This document shows positions 44,801 through 53,072 of a DNA stretch of 64,000 bases, one piece after another. The position numbers and the translations under genes are program-made. This DNA is from Burkholderiales bacterium JOSHI_001 (lineage in GTDB: Bacteria; Pseudomonadota; Gammaproteobacteria; Burkholderiales; Burkholderiaceae_C): positions 2,876,090-2,940,089 of the forward strand of contig CM001438.1 in assembly GCA_000244995.1 (NCBI GenBank), written 5' to 3'. The first letter of the stretch is position 1; the number at the start of each line of letters is the position of its first letter. The notes beneath the pieces are model-generated. The model was not told the origin of the DNA. It worked only from the letters and a program-made list of their open reading frames with translations, and did no database searches.

Positions 44801-45433
44801 CACCTCGGTCTTTTTCGAATCGATCACCGGCGTCACCGCGTTCAGGATGCGCAGCACCAGCTGCACGGTGACCTTGCCGCCTTCGGGCACCACGACGTCG
44901 GACTTGGACTCCTGCGGGTTCTCGAACAGGTCAAAGGGCGCAGCCACGTCCACCTTGTACTTGCCAGAGGGAATCTTCTCGAAGGTGTGGCTGCCGCTGT
45001 TGGTGTTGTGGCCGCCGGTGAATGCGCCGGACGCGTTCAGCTGCAGGGCGTCCTTCACCGTGCGGCCCTGGTCGTCCACCACCTTGACCACCAGGTCGCC
45101 CAGGGGCTGCACGTCGGCCCGCATCAGCGTCAGGCTGGCGGCGGCCACGCTGTCGGCCACGTTCAGCTCCTGCAGGCGCCAGGTCTTCATGGCACCGCTC
45201 AGGCCGACCTTGGCCTTGTAGTCGCCGGGCGTGCGGCCTTCGAAGATGGCCGCCCCGATGTCGCTGGTGGTGTCGCTGCCCGGACTGGGCCCGGTGATGG
45301 ACACCTTGGCGCCCTGCACCGGTGCGCCGGTGTCGGCGCGGGTGACCACAACGGCGACAACGCCGGTCTTCAGCGGGCAGGCCTTGACCGATTTGCCGCC
45401 CAGCTTCGACTTGATCTGCTCCATCAGCCCCAT
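41852..45433 (-). CDS. large multi-domain protein with C-terminal zincin metalloprotease domain, candidate T6SS effector
   Basis: 1193 residues; the ATG at 45433 has GGAGG upstream and overlaps the previous stop by TGATG. There is no signal peptide. Two Ig/carboxypeptidase-regulatory-like domains open it (about 22-80, with TGAPVQGAKVSITG, and about 110-170, with GDLVVKVVDDQGRTVKDAL). A Pro linker (PPPPPP, about 235) follows, then a long beta-rich middle with few landmarks. The C-terminal domain has the zinc motif HEMAH (His1089, Glu1090, His1093) in TMAHEMAHLFGQTRY, then YYQRRGGSGTHCAHG, GDCILFAYG and WCEHCALDFV. HExxH followed by a GGxGxHC...C...C tail is a pattern I associate with T6SS zincin toxins. 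The lack of a signal peptide agrees with needle delivery. The effector role is inferred. Confidence 0.8.
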   Translation of the reverse strand: MGLMEQIKSKLGGKSVKACPLKTGVVAVVVTRADTGAPVQGAKVSITGPSPGSDTTSDIGAAIFEGRTPGDYKAKVGLSGAMKTWRLQELNVADSVAAASLTLMRADVQPLGDLVVKVVDDQGRTVKDALQLNASGAFTGGHNTNSGSHTFEKIPSGKYKVDVAAPFDLFENPQESKSDVVVPEGGKVTVQLVLRILNAVTPVIDSKKTEVLYEPLPPPDPNVAVPPPPPPNAETPLHLKLRYTETRSEKPFRDGGVFALDRGTVDVFRNEACTTKLALGPGNDFRFSNAQLSAGVDLYLRDRDRTAGPLVATLTLDPPADAAIRALGPTQRGLLIKALNVVQPKIVPEYKVVLLERGLHKHQKNDKGQAEADLHWAGATRIELSATQTGGVPAHPYNGGGKVSVSPSHVELFTHPDCKPDQKFEPSTAITNAQLFGLVPFELWLRGKAKGKVTVKLTMDDPKDGLIRVKPPAAEDLSVVELLGTLHRQNISAIKAFKVDPYTEPESDYHTGLKDLVWPEQKPVSDELKVQGKRWLHLQVASPTGDPSHGRAKLLLPKLNAADWPAETDDYKLVIKVEGADGAVTLHDKENENAATTQPWEFKVSDLKTAEKVLWVEGSGESKALHDCKLDIGLTRADAVEKHTAAKRDLRNGDWMRFTVLSIDPAEIKIDYTPEGDEFNAWDATSNPKRFYINVNKKGDPEGRRIKVQMQLKPHLAGVPVRFMLVADKDNHKTGNWGFDFPADAKRKDGKGVKQDFKWKDVKTSWKHKDKPDRKDVLHWGEVTDKDGKAKTKLKLSRVGGDKFRLGIYIDEDAHLAKHIDGHPELGKRVPVTSALGDIQVWRRVFYQATRPQNLALPALAGFDNSQERVFLGPELVNQHQMTPGDFSVDPMRPHWQYNPNSGDNTLKLCIGTHNIKDALKLFQKAEKKTTPKFHVIMCDEQFDAKDGRTHTTELIFDDADPGPQDEAMDSAQMQTHKVSIFDPPLQGGALAMTAKWEMLEHDGAKWKVRAKGKLPVAKIEVRADRDSRRKVRVSPPDGQPIDATHCIRVTIKLRAADGGYLGWAPNDSVAAVIKGGRADASMQDTMAHEMAHLFGQTRYKTKEGMPDHPLYYQRRGGSGTHCAHGAAWTAGNPGDPALDPKKSGQLDAQGHGAGKYDNGDCILFAYGLPNKVEWCEHCALDFVLSDLSKLNH

Positions 45434-45858
45434 CAGCGCGCCTCCATGCCTTTGCGCGCCCGCTCCACCTGGGCATGCACCCGTGCTGCAACCGGTCGGG
45501 TGGCGATCAGGTCGCGCAGCTGCGCCAGCACCAGCTGCAGACGCACCGGCGGGCTGGCCTGTGGGCTGTCCAGCCAGGACTTCATCCACGCCAGTTGCCC
45601 CTGGTGGTCATGCTGGCGGATGGCCACCAGCAGGGCTGCCGCGCAGGCCAGGTCAGCGGCCTCGGTGAGCCCGAAATCCACGCCCCACGCGATGCATTTG
45701 TCGATGGCCGCATCGTCCACCGGCGTCACGGGCGCACCGTCTCGCGCCAGCGCCGCCATGTCGGCGCTGGCGCGAACCGCCGACCGCACGCGGTCCACCA
45801 TGCGGGTGATCCACTGCGTGTCCAGGACGTCCATCTGGGCCTGTGTCACTGTCAGCAT
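45433..45858 (-). CDS. small helical protein, first gene of the zincin cassette, T6SS-adaptor-like
   Basis: 141 residues from the ATG at 45858 (homology-like start LTVTQAQMDVLDTQWITRMV). The helical pattern is: an amphipathic first helix, then DDAAIDKCIAWGVDFGLTEAADLACAAALLVAIRQ, then WMKSWLDSPQ. It has the size and outline of the small proteins often encoded before T6SS effectors ('...QM..F.......Y/WGI..E.D....'). The likeness is from memory of the pattern, not an alignment. Its stop overlaps the start of the 1193-residue gene, which supports a joint function such as loading or folding the effector. Confidence 0.7.
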   Translation of the reverse strand: MLTVTQAQMDVLDTQWITRMVDRVRSAVRASADMAALARDGAPVTPVDDAAIDKCIAWGVDFGLTEAADLACAAALLVAIRQHDHQGQLAWMKSWLDSPQASPPVRLQLVLAQLRDLIATRPVAARVHAQVERARKGMEAR

Positions 45859-46033
45859 GACAAGACTGCGCCTCCACGCAACGCCAAGTCGGCCCGGATG
45901 GCCCGCAGGCGCCGCCAACTCCCGGTGATCCGGGGATTTTCTCCCTGTTGACCCAGGTCAGGATAGCAGTGCACTCGTTGAAACGGAACGTCGGCGGCTG
46001 CGACCGCCAGCTTCAATCAAGGGGGGAAGCCGT

Positions 46034-46513
46034 TCACACTGGCAGGGCTGTGGTCTTCTTCACCGTGCGCAGCACCAGCATCGAGTTCGTGCGCGCCACA
46101 CCCGGCAGGCGCATCAGCACCTGGGTGTGGAAGCGCTCCAGGTCTTCGGCGTCGCGGTAGGCAAATCGCACCATGTAGTCATTGGCACCGGCCACGTAGA
46201 AGCAGTCCAGCACCTCGGGCGCGTCGCGCACGGCCTGCTCGAAGGCCTGCAGCACCGCGTCGTTCATGGTTTCCAGGTTGACGATGGTGAAGCACACGCC
46301 ATGCTGGCCCACCGCCTTGGGGTTGAGCAGCGCCACGTACTGGGCAATGACGCCCGACTCTTCCAGTTGCTTCACCCGCCGCAGGCAGGCCGAAGGCGAC
46401 AGGGCCACGCGCTGTGCCAGGTCCACGTTGGACAGCCGCCCGTCCTGCTGCAGGGCCTGCAGGATCTGCCGATCTATCGCATCCAGTTGCGGCGTATGGC
46501 TTGAAGTTGGCAC
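46034..46513 (-). CDS. Lrp/AsnC-family transcriptional regulator
   Basis: 159 residues. The N-terminal winged helix-turn-helix covers LDAIDRQILQALQQDGRLSN, VDLAQRVALSPSACLRRVKQ and LEESGVIAQYVALLNP. The C-terminal RAM domain for amino-acid binding and octamer formation includes VLDCFYVAGANDYMVRFAYR and LPGVARTNSMLVLRTVKKTT. It is divergent from the first aminotransferase gene across 178 bases and probably controls the block from there. No clear Lrp box was made out. Confidence 0.93.
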   Translation of the reverse strand: MPTSSHTPQLDAIDRQILQALQQDGRLSNVDLAQRVALSPSACLRRVKQLEESGVIAQYVALLNPKAVGQHGVCFTIVNLETMNDAVLQAFEQAVRDAPEVLDCFYVAGANDYMVRFAYRDAEDLERFHTQVLMRLPGVARTNSMLVLRTVKKTTALPV

Positions 46514-46691
46514 GATCGTGCGCTGAGATCAATCAGAGCCGCATCTTATGCCGAATTTCAGGGCCAGCCCGCGGCCAGCACGCAAGCACATTGCACGCCG
46601 CTTTGTCTAGACTGACGGCCCAGTGCGCCGCACACTGCAGCGAAAGGCGCCCGCGCGCCCGCAACGCCCTGTTCCGCCCCCCGGAGACCCC

Positions 46692-47999
46692 ATGACGAAA
46701 GCCCTCGACGCCTACTGGATGCCCTTCACCGCCAACCGCCAGTTCAAGAAGGCGCCGCGCATGTTCGTGAAGGCCAGCGGCATGCACTACTGGACCGACG
46801 ACGGCCGCCAGGTGCTGGACGGTGTGGCCGGCCTGTGGTGCGTGAACGCCGGCCACGCGCGGCCCAAGATCGTGAAGGCCATCGCCGAGCAGGCGGCAGA
46901 AATGGACTATGCCCCGCCCTTCCAGATGGCCCACCCCAAGGCCTTCGAGCTGGCCGAGGCGGTGGCCCAGCTGGCACCGGCCGGCCTGAACAAGGTGTTC
47001 TTCACCAACAGCGGGTCCGAATCGGTGGAAACCGCGCTGAAGATGGCCCTGGCCTACCACCGTGTGCGCGGCGAAGGCCAGCGCACCCGGCTGATCGGCC
47101 GCGAGCGCGGCTACCACGGGGTGAACTTCGGCGGCATCTCGGTCGGCGGCATGGTGGCCAACCGCAAGATGTTCGGCAACATGCTTTCGGGCGTGGACCA
47201 TATCCGGCACACCCACGACCCGGCCCGCAACGCCTTCAGCGTGGGCCAGCCCGAACACGGGGCTGAACTGGCCGACGACCTGGAACGCCTGTGCGCCCTG
47301 CACGACCCGTCCACCATCGCGGCCGTGATCGTGGAGCCGGTGTCCGGCTCGGCCGGCGTGTACCTGCCGCCCAAGGGCTACCTGCAGCGCCTGCGCGAGA
47401 TCTGCGACAAGCACGGCATCCTGCTGATCTTCGACGAGGTGATCACGGGTTTCGGCCGCACCGGCAGCCCCTTCGGCGCCCAGACCTTCGGCGTGACGCC
47501 CGACCTGATGACCGTGGCCAAGGGCCTGACCAATGGCTGCGTGCCCATGGGTGCGGTGCTGGCCAAGCAAAGCATCCACGACACCTTCATGACCGGACCG
47601 GAACACCTGATCGAGTTCTTCCACGGCTACACCTACAGCGCCCACCCGCTGGCTTGCGCGGCCGGCCTGGCGACGCTGGAAACCTATGCCGACGAAGGCC
47701 TGCTCACCCGCGCGGCCGAATTGCAAAGCTACTTCGGCGAGTGCCTGCATTCGCTCAAGGGCCTGCCCAACGTCATCGATGTGCGCAACGTCGGCCTGGT
47801 GGGGGGGGTGGAGCTGGCGTCCATCCCGGGCGAGCCCACCAAGCGCGCCTTCGGCGTGTTCCTGGACTGCTTCGCCAAGGGCGTGCTGGTGCGCACCACG
47901 GGCGACATCGTGGCCATGTCGCCGCCGCTGATCATTGAACGCGGCCAGATCGACCAGTTGGTGGACACGCTGCGCGGTGCCATCCAGCGGGCGGCCTGA
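46692..47999 (+). CDS. class III omega-aminotransferase (beta-alanine/GABA-pyruvate type)
   Basis: 435 residues. PLP-binding Lys277 lies in MTVAKGLTNGCVPMGAVL; other marks are GVAGLWCVNAGHARPKIV, FFTNSGSESVETALKMAL, and LLIFDEVITGFGRTGSPFGA. The start YWMPFTANRQFKKAPRMFVK and ending fit omega-amino acid:pyruvate aminotransferases. In this setting it may take GABA or beta-alanine, the products further down the putrescine route, to semialdehydes. It opens the block; GGAGA lies before the ATG at 46692. The second aminotransferase at 51572 is only a distant relative. Confidence 0.93.
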   Translation: MTKALDAYWMPFTANRQFKKAPRMFVKASGMHYWTDDGRQVLDGVAGLWCVNAGHARPKIVKAIAEQAAEMDYAPPFQMAHPKAFELAEAVAQLAPAGLNKVFFTNSGSESVETALKMALAYHRVRGEGQRTRLIGRERGYHGVNFGGISVGGMVANRKMFGNMLSGVDHIRHTHDPARNAFSVGQPEHGAELADDLERLCALHDPSTIAAVIVEPVSGSAGVYLPPKGYLQRLREICDKHGILLIFDEVITGFGRTGSPFGAQTFGVTPDLMTVAKGLTNGCVPMGAVLAKQSIHDTFMTGPEHLIEFFHGYTYSAHPLACAAGLATLETYADEGLLTRAAELQSYFGECLHSLKGLPNVIDVRNVGLVGGVELASIPGEPTKRAFGVFLDCFAKGVLVRTTGDIVAMSPPLIIERGQIDQLVDTLRGAIQRAA

Positions 48000-48064
48000 C
48001 CGCCCTGCCTTCCCACACCTTCAACGCCACACCCGCCCGAGGTCGTGCCTAGCGCCTAGGTTTC

Positions 48065-49384
48065 ATGAGCTTCCTTTCGTCCGACCAGGACCTGACCCGG
48101 TTTTCCTACTACGCCGACACCGCGCCGCGTGGCGCCGGGCATGCGCCGCTGCAAGGCGACGCCGACTGCGACGTGGCGGTGGTGGGTGGCGGGCTGGCGG
48201 GCTTGTCGGCGGCGATCGAACTGGCGCAGCGGGGCCGGCGCGTCACCCTGCTGGAAGCGCGGGAGATCGGCAGCGGCGCCAGTGGCCGCAATGGCGGCCA
48301 GGCCATCCACGGGCTGGCCTGCGACCAGCAGGTCATCGAAGACCAGTTGGGGCTGGAAGAAGCCAAGCGGGTGTGGTGCATGTCGATCGAGGCGCTGGAC
48401 CTGATCCGCCAGCGCTGCGCCCAATTCGGCATCGATTGCGACTGGCGCGACGGTTTTCTCGGCGTGGCCACCAGCGAGCGCAAGGCCACCGCGCTGCGGC
48501 AATGGGCCGAGCGCATGGGCTCGATCTATGGCTACCCGATGCAGTCCATCGCCCGCGACGGCCTGCCAGACTTCATCAACAGCCCGCGCTACCACGGCGC
48601 GGTGCACGACCCGCGATCGGGCCACCTGCACCCGTTGAAATACACGCTCGGCCTGGCCCGCGCGGCGCAGGGCCTGGGCGTGCAGCTGCACGAGCACAGT
48701 GCCGTCACCGCGCTGGAAGCCGGGCCGCGCCCCCTGCTGCGCACCGCCCAGGGGCAGTTGCGCGCCAGCCAGGTGCTGCTGGCCGGCAATGTGTACCTGC
48801 AGGACCTGGTGCCGCAGTTGAAGGCCCGCATCATGCCGGTGGGCACCTATGTGGTGGCCACGGAACCCTTGGGCGAAGAGCGCGCCCGCGCGCTCATCCC
48901 TTGTGGCGCGGCGGTGTGCGACACCAACTTCGTGCTGGACTACTTTCGTTGCAGTGCCGACCACCGGCTGCTGTACGGTGGCAGGGTGAGCTACAGCACC
49001 GCCACGCCGATGAACCTGGCCGACAGCATGCGCCAGCGCCTGGTGCAGACCTTCCCGCAGCTGGCGGACGTGAAGGTCAGCCACGCCTGGGGCGGTTTCG
49101 TGGACATTTCGATGAGCCGCGCGCCCGACTTCGGCCGCCTGCCGGTGGCGACAAACGCCGGCCATGCCGCCAATGTGTACTACCTGCAGGGCTTCTCGGG
49201 CCATGGCCTGGCGCTCACCGGCCTGGCCGGGCGCCTGGTGGCCGAAGCCATGGCCGGCGACGCCGGCCGCTTCGACACCTTCGCCCGTCTGAAGCACCGG
49301 CCCTTCCCCGGCGGTCGGCTGCTGCGCATGCCCGCCCTGGTGCTGGGCATGGCCTGGTACCGGCTGCGGGATGCCTTGGCCTGA
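48065..49384 (+). CDS. puuB: gamma-glutamylputrescine oxidase (FAD-dependent)
   Basis: 439 residues. FAD-binding VAVVGGGLAGLSAAIELAQ near residue 39, then LEAREIGSGASGRNGGQAIHG, the DAO-family RNGGQ loop. PuuB-like parts include HLHPLKYTLGLARAAQGLG and the C-terminal YYLQGFSGHGLALTGLAG. It oxidises gamma-glutamylputrescine to the aldehyde with release of ammonia and hydrogen peroxide. The perfect inverted repeat CCTAG-CGC-CTAGG (48048-48060) ends 4 bases before the ATG and includes the only likely ribosome binding site (AGG), so a hairpin could limit translation. Confidence 0.9.
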   Translation: MSFLSSDQDLTRFSYYADTAPRGAGHAPLQGDADCDVAVVGGGLAGLSAAIELAQRGRRVTLLEAREIGSGASGRNGGQAIHGLACDQQVIEDQLGLEEAKRVWCMSIEALDLIRQRCAQFGIDCDWRDGFLGVATSERKATALRQWAERMGSIYGYPMQSIARDGLPDFINSPRYHGAVHDPRSGHLHPLKYTLGLARAAQGLGVQLHEHSAVTALEAGPRPLLRTAQGQLRASQVLLAGNVYLQDLVPQLKARIMPVGTYVVATEPLGEERARALIPCGAAVCDTNFVLDYFRCSADHRLLYGGRVSYSTATPMNLADSMRQRLVQTFPQLADVKVSHAWGGFVDISMSRAPDFGRLPVATNAGHAANVYYLQGFSGHGLALTGLAGRLVAEAMAGDAGRFDTFARLKHRPFPGGRLLRMPALVLGMAWYRLRDALA

Positions 49385-49403
49385 AAGTTTCTAGCGAACC
49401 CCC

Positions 49404-50174
49404 ATGAGCACCCCCTCCAAGCCCATCGTCCTGGTCCCCGCCTGCAACCGGCAGTTGGGCGACCACCCCTTCCACATCGTCGGCAAGAAGTACGTGGACG
49501 CCGTTCGCCTGGCCGGTGCGCTGCCGCTGGTGGTGCCCAGCGCCCAGCTGGGTGACCTGGACGCCCTGCTGGACCTGGCCGACGGCGTGCTGCTGACCGG
49601 GTCTCCCAGCAACGTGCACCCCAGCCACTTTGAAGAGGCGGTGCACGACACCCGCCTGCCGCTGGACGCCGAGCGCGACGCCTGGACCCTGCCGCTGATC
49701 CCGAAGGCCCTGGCGCGCGGCATGCCGCTGTTCACCATCTGCCGCGGCACCCAGGAGGCCAATGTGGCACTCGGCGGATCTTTGCACCAGGCGGTGCAGG
49801 AGGTGGGCCCCTTCATCGACCACCGCGCGCCCGAAGGCCAACCGGTCGAGCAGCAGTACGCCGCGGTGCACGAGGTGCAGGTGGTGCCCGGCGGTGTGCT
49901 GGACGCCATCGTGCAGGTGAAGCGCTTCGCCGTGAATTCCCTGCACGGCCAGGCTGTGAACCGTTTGGCCCCGGGGCTGCGCGTGGAGGCGCGCGCACCC
50001 GACGGGCTGGTGGAAGCCTTCTCGGTGGCCGAAGCCAAGGGCTTCAACCTCAGCGTGCAGTGGCACCCTGAATGGCAGGCCAGCGCCAACCCGATTTCGG
50101 TTCAACTGTTCCAGGCCTTTGGCGAGGCCTGCCGCGCCTACCGGGCTCGCAAGCGGCAACCCGCCGCCGCCTGA
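49404..50174 (+). CDS. puuD: gamma-glutamyl-GABA hydrolase
   Basis: 256 residues of class I glutamine-amidotransferase fold. The nucleophile Cys113 is in FTICRGTQEANVALGGSLHQ; the His-Glu pair is in LSVQWHPEWQAS; the start has LVPACNRQLGDHPFHIVGKKY. It splits gamma-glutamyl-GABA into glutamate and GABA, the last step of the Puu route. It follows puuB by 19 bases. A 5-bp GC stem and a T6 run at its very end are probably not a working terminator because puuA follows in the same direction. Confidence 0.91.
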   Translation: MSTPSKPIVLVPACNRQLGDHPFHIVGKKYVDAVRLAGALPLVVPSAQLGDLDALLDLADGVLLTGSPSNVHPSHFEEAVHDTRLPLDAERDAWTLPLIPKALARGMPLFTICRGTQEANVALGGSLHQAVQEVGPFIDHRAPEGQPVEQQYAAVHEVQVVPGGVLDAIVQVKRFAVNSLHGQAVNRLAPGLRVEARAPDGLVEAFSVAEAKGFNLSVQWHPEWQASANPISVQLFQAFGEACRAYRARKRQPAAA

Positions 50175-50211
50175 CTTTTTTCTTCACCGCAAGACCCCAC
50201 AAGGTGTTCCC

Positions 50212-51579
50212 ATGGTTTCCCGAGACAACTTCAACTACAGCGAACTCGAGCTCTGGCTCGACAAACACCGCGTCACCGAGATCGAGTGCCTGGTGCCCGA
50301 CCTGACCGGCGTGGCCCGCGGCAAGATCCTGCCGCGCCAGAAATTCACCGAAGACCGCGGCATGCGCCTGCCCGAGGCCGTGGTGGGCATGGGCGTGACC
50401 GGCGAATTTCCCGAGGAAGGGCCGTATTACGACGTCATCAGCCCCACCGACGCCGACATGCACCTGCGCCCCGACCCCAGCACGGTGCGCATCGTGCCCT
50501 GGGCCACCGACCCCACGGCGCAGGTCATCCACGACTGCTACGACAAGAGCGGCGTGCTGGTGCCCTTCGCCCCGCGCTCGGTGCTGCGCCGGGTGTGCGA
50601 CCTGTTCGAAAGCAAGGGCTGGAACCCGGTGGTGGCGCCGGAATTGGAGTTCTACCTGGTGGCGCGCAACACCGACCCCGACATGCCGCTGAAGCCGCCC
50701 ATCGGCCGCAGCGGCCGGGCCGAAACCTCGCGCCAGGCCTATTCCATCGACGCGGTGAACGAGTTCGACCCGCTGTTCGAGGACGTGTACGACTACTGCG
50801 AAAAGATGGAGCTGAACGTGGACACCCTGATCCACGAGGTGGGTGCCGGGCAGATGGAGATCAACTTCTTCCACGCCCACCCGCTGGGCCTGGCCGACGA
50901 GGTGTTCCTGTTCAAGCGCACGGTGCGCGAAGCGGCGCTGCGCCACGACATGTTCGCCACCTTCATGGCCAAGCCGATTGCGGGCGAACCCGGCAGCGCC
51001 ATGCACATCCACCAGAGCCTGGTGGACAAGGAGACCGGGCGCAACATCTTCAGCAACGAAGACGGCAGCCCCAGCCAGGAGTTCTTCTGGTACATCGGCG
51101 GCCTGCAGCGCTACATCCCGGCGGCCATGGCCCTGTTCGCGCCCTATGTGAACAGCTACCGCCGGCTGGCCCGCTTCACCGCCGCGCCGATCAACATCCA
51201 GTGGGGCACCGACAACCGCACCGTGGGCATCCGCAGCCCGGTGGCGCCACCCAGCGCCCGGCGCATTGAAAACCGCGTGATCGGCGCCGACGCCAACCCC
51301 TACATCGCGCTGGCCACCACCCTGGCCTGCGGCTGGCTGGGCATCCGCGACCGCATCGAGCCCACGCCCGAGTGCAAGGGCGACGCCTACCTGGGCGACT
51401 TCCAACTGCCGCGCAGCCTGGGCGAAGCCCTGACCATGCTGCGCGAGGAAAAGGCCCTGGCCGAAGTGCTGGGCGAAGGCTTCGTCACCGTCTATTCCGA
51501 GGTGAAGGAAGTGGAGCACGCCGAGTTCATGAAAGTGATCTCGCCGTGGGAACGCGAACACCTTCTCCTCCATGTCTGA
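50212..51579 (+). CDS. puuA: gamma-glutamylputrescine synthetase (glutamine synthetase family)
   Basis: 455 residues from the ATG at 50212. Glutamine-synthetase core marks: VAPELEFYLVARN, EVGAGQMEINFFHAHPL, AGEPGSAMHIHQSLVDKETG, then NRTVGIRSPVAPPSARRIEN and IGADANPYIALATTLACG. The shorter N-terminus and the lack of the adenylylation Tyr loop set it apart from GlnA. It links glutamate to putrescine with ATP, the entry to the pathway. The neighbours puuB, puuD and puuC make the role firm. The next gene starts 8 bases before its stop. Confidence 0.92.
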   Translation: MVSRDNFNYSELELWLDKHRVTEIECLVPDLTGVARGKILPRQKFTEDRGMRLPEAVVGMGVTGEFPEEGPYYDVISPTDADMHLRPDPSTVRIVPWATDPTAQVIHDCYDKSGVLVPFAPRSVLRRVCDLFESKGWNPVVAPELEFYLVARNTDPDMPLKPPIGRSGRAETSRQAYSIDAVNEFDPLFEDVYDYCEKMELNVDTLIHEVGAGQMEINFFHAHPLGLADEVFLFKRTVREAALRHDMFATFMAKPIAGEPGSAMHIHQSLVDKETGRNIFSNEDGSPSQEFFWYIGGLQRYIPAAMALFAPYVNSYRRLARFTAAPINIQWGTDNRTVGIRSPVAPPSARRIENRVIGADANPYIALATTLACGWLGIRDRIEPTPECKGDAYLGDFQLPRSLGEALTMLREEKALAEVLGEGFVTVYSEVKEVEHAEFMKVISPWEREHLLLHV

Positions 51580-52966
51580 TCACGAGTCCCGGACCATGAA
51601 AACCACCGCCGACTACCAGCGCGCCGACGCGGCGCACTTCCTGCACCCCTTCACCGACTTCAAGGCCCTGGCGGCCAAGGGTTCACGCGTCATCACCCGC
51701 GCCGATAACATCTACCTCTGGGACAGCGACGGCAAGAAGCTGCTGGACGCGATGAGCGGCCTGTGGTGCGTGAACGTGGGTTACGGTCAGCAGCGCCTGA
51801 TCGACGCCGCCACCCAGCAGCTGAAGGAGCTGCCCTTCTACAACAGCTTCTTCCAGACCACCACGCCGCCGGCGGTGGAACTGGCCGAACTGCTGGCCGA
51901 AGTGAGCCCGCCGCAGTTCAAGCATGTGTTCTTCGCCGGCTCTGGCAGCGAAGGCAACGACACCATCGTGCGCATGGTGCGCCGCTACTGGGACATCCTG
52001 GGCCAGCCGCAGAAACAGGTCATCATCAGCCGCAGGAACGGCTACCACGGCAGCACCATGGCCGGCGCCTCACTCGGTGGCATGGCCGGCATGCACGCCC
52101 AGGGCGGGCTGCCGATTCCCGGCATCGTCCACATCGACCAGCCCTACTGGTACGAACACGGCCGTGGCATGGACCGCCAGGCCTTCGGGCTGCAGGCTGC
52201 GCGCTGGCTGGAGGCCAAGATCCTGGAGGTGGGCGTCGCGAACGTGGCCGCCTTCATCGGCGAGCCGGTGCAGGGCGCCGGCGGCGTGATCATCCCGCCC
52301 GACTCTTACTGGCCCGAGGTCCAGCGCATCTGTGACCAGTACGGCATCCTGCTGGTGAGCGACGAGGTCATCACCGGCTTCGGCCGCACCGGCCATTGGT
52401 TCGGCGCCGAGCGTTTCGGCACGCGGCCCGACCTGATGACCTTTGCCAAGGGTGTGACCAGCGGCTACATCCCGCTGGGCGGCGTGCTGGTGGGCGACCG
52501 GGTGGCCAAGGTGCTGATCGAACAAGGCGGTGAGTTCGAGCACGGCTACACCTACAGCGGCCACCCGGTGGCTTGCGCGGTGGGCCTGGCCAATGTGCAG
52601 CTGATCCGAGAACTCGGGCTCGTGGAGCGGGTGCGAACCGACGTGGGCCCGTATCTTGCTGAAGCCTTTGCAAGCCTGCGCGACCACCCGCTGGTGGGCG
52701 ACGCGGAAACCTGTGGCTTGATGGGGGCGATCTTGCTGGTGAAGGACAAGGCGAAGCTGGCCACCTTCCCCGACGAAGTGGGCATCGGCATGGTCTGCCG
52801 CGGCCACTGCTTCGGCAACGGGCTGGTGATGCGGGCCGTGGGCCACCGCATGATCATCGCGCCGCCGCTGGTCATCACCCGCTCGCAGATCGACGAAATG
52901 ATGGCCCTGATCCGCCACTGCCTGGACCTGACGCTGGCCGATGCGCAGCGCCAAGGCTGGCTGTGA
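51572..52966 (+). CDS. spuC: putrescine-pyruvate aminotransferase (SpuC type, class III)
   Basis: 464 residues from 51572 (overlap of 8 bases with puuA); an ATG at 51596 is also possible. SpuC marks are HFLHPFTDFKALAAKGSRVI, LLDAMSGLWCVNVGYGQQRL, FFAGSGSEGNDTIVRMVRRYW, LVSDEVITGFGRTGHWFGAE and the PLP Lys293 in MTFAKGVTSGYIPLGGVL. It passes the amino group of putrescine to pyruvate, making aminobutyraldehyde. The cell thus has two routes from putrescine to GABA: transamination and gamma-glutamylation. The transporter genes follow after 106 bases. Confidence 0.92.
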   Translation: MSDHESRTMKTTADYQRADAAHFLHPFTDFKALAAKGSRVITRADNIYLWDSDGKKLLDAMSGLWCVNVGYGQQRLIDAATQQLKELPFYNSFFQTTTPPAVELAELLAEVSPPQFKHVFFAGSGSEGNDTIVRMVRRYWDILGQPQKQVIISRRNGYHGSTMAGASLGGMAGMHAQGGLPIPGIVHIDQPYWYEHGRGMDRQAFGLQAARWLEAKILEVGVANVAAFIGEPVQGAGGVIIPPDSYWPEVQRICDQYGILLVSDEVITGFGRTGHWFGAERFGTRPDLMTFAKGVTSGYIPLGGVLVGDRVAKVLIEQGGEFEHGYTYSGHPVACAVGLANVQLIRELGLVERVRTDVGPYLAEAFASLRDHPLVGDAETCGLMGAILLVKDKAKLATFPDEVGIGMVCRGHCFGNGLVMRAVGHRMIIAPPLVITRSQIDEMMALIRHCLDLTLADAQRQGWL

Positions 52967-53072
52967 CCGGCAGCCTGTCGCAGGGAAGTCCCCCGATGCC
53001 GGCCCCCGTCAACCCCACCTAGACTCCTTCCGTTCCCAGGCCACCTTTTCACTCTTCACCCGGAGGTTGTTC

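Noticed and set aside
42296-45928. 1210-codon open frame on the plus strand
   Set aside because: It is the antisense shadow of the 1193-residue zincin gene. Its translation is rich in His, Leu, Gly and Val with no domain, as expected from GC-rich codon bias.
50153-50181. GC stem plus T6 run at the end of puuD as a terminator
   Set aside because: The stem is only 5 bp, lies inside the coding end, and is 9 or more bases from the T run. puuA continues in the same direction only 37 bases on.
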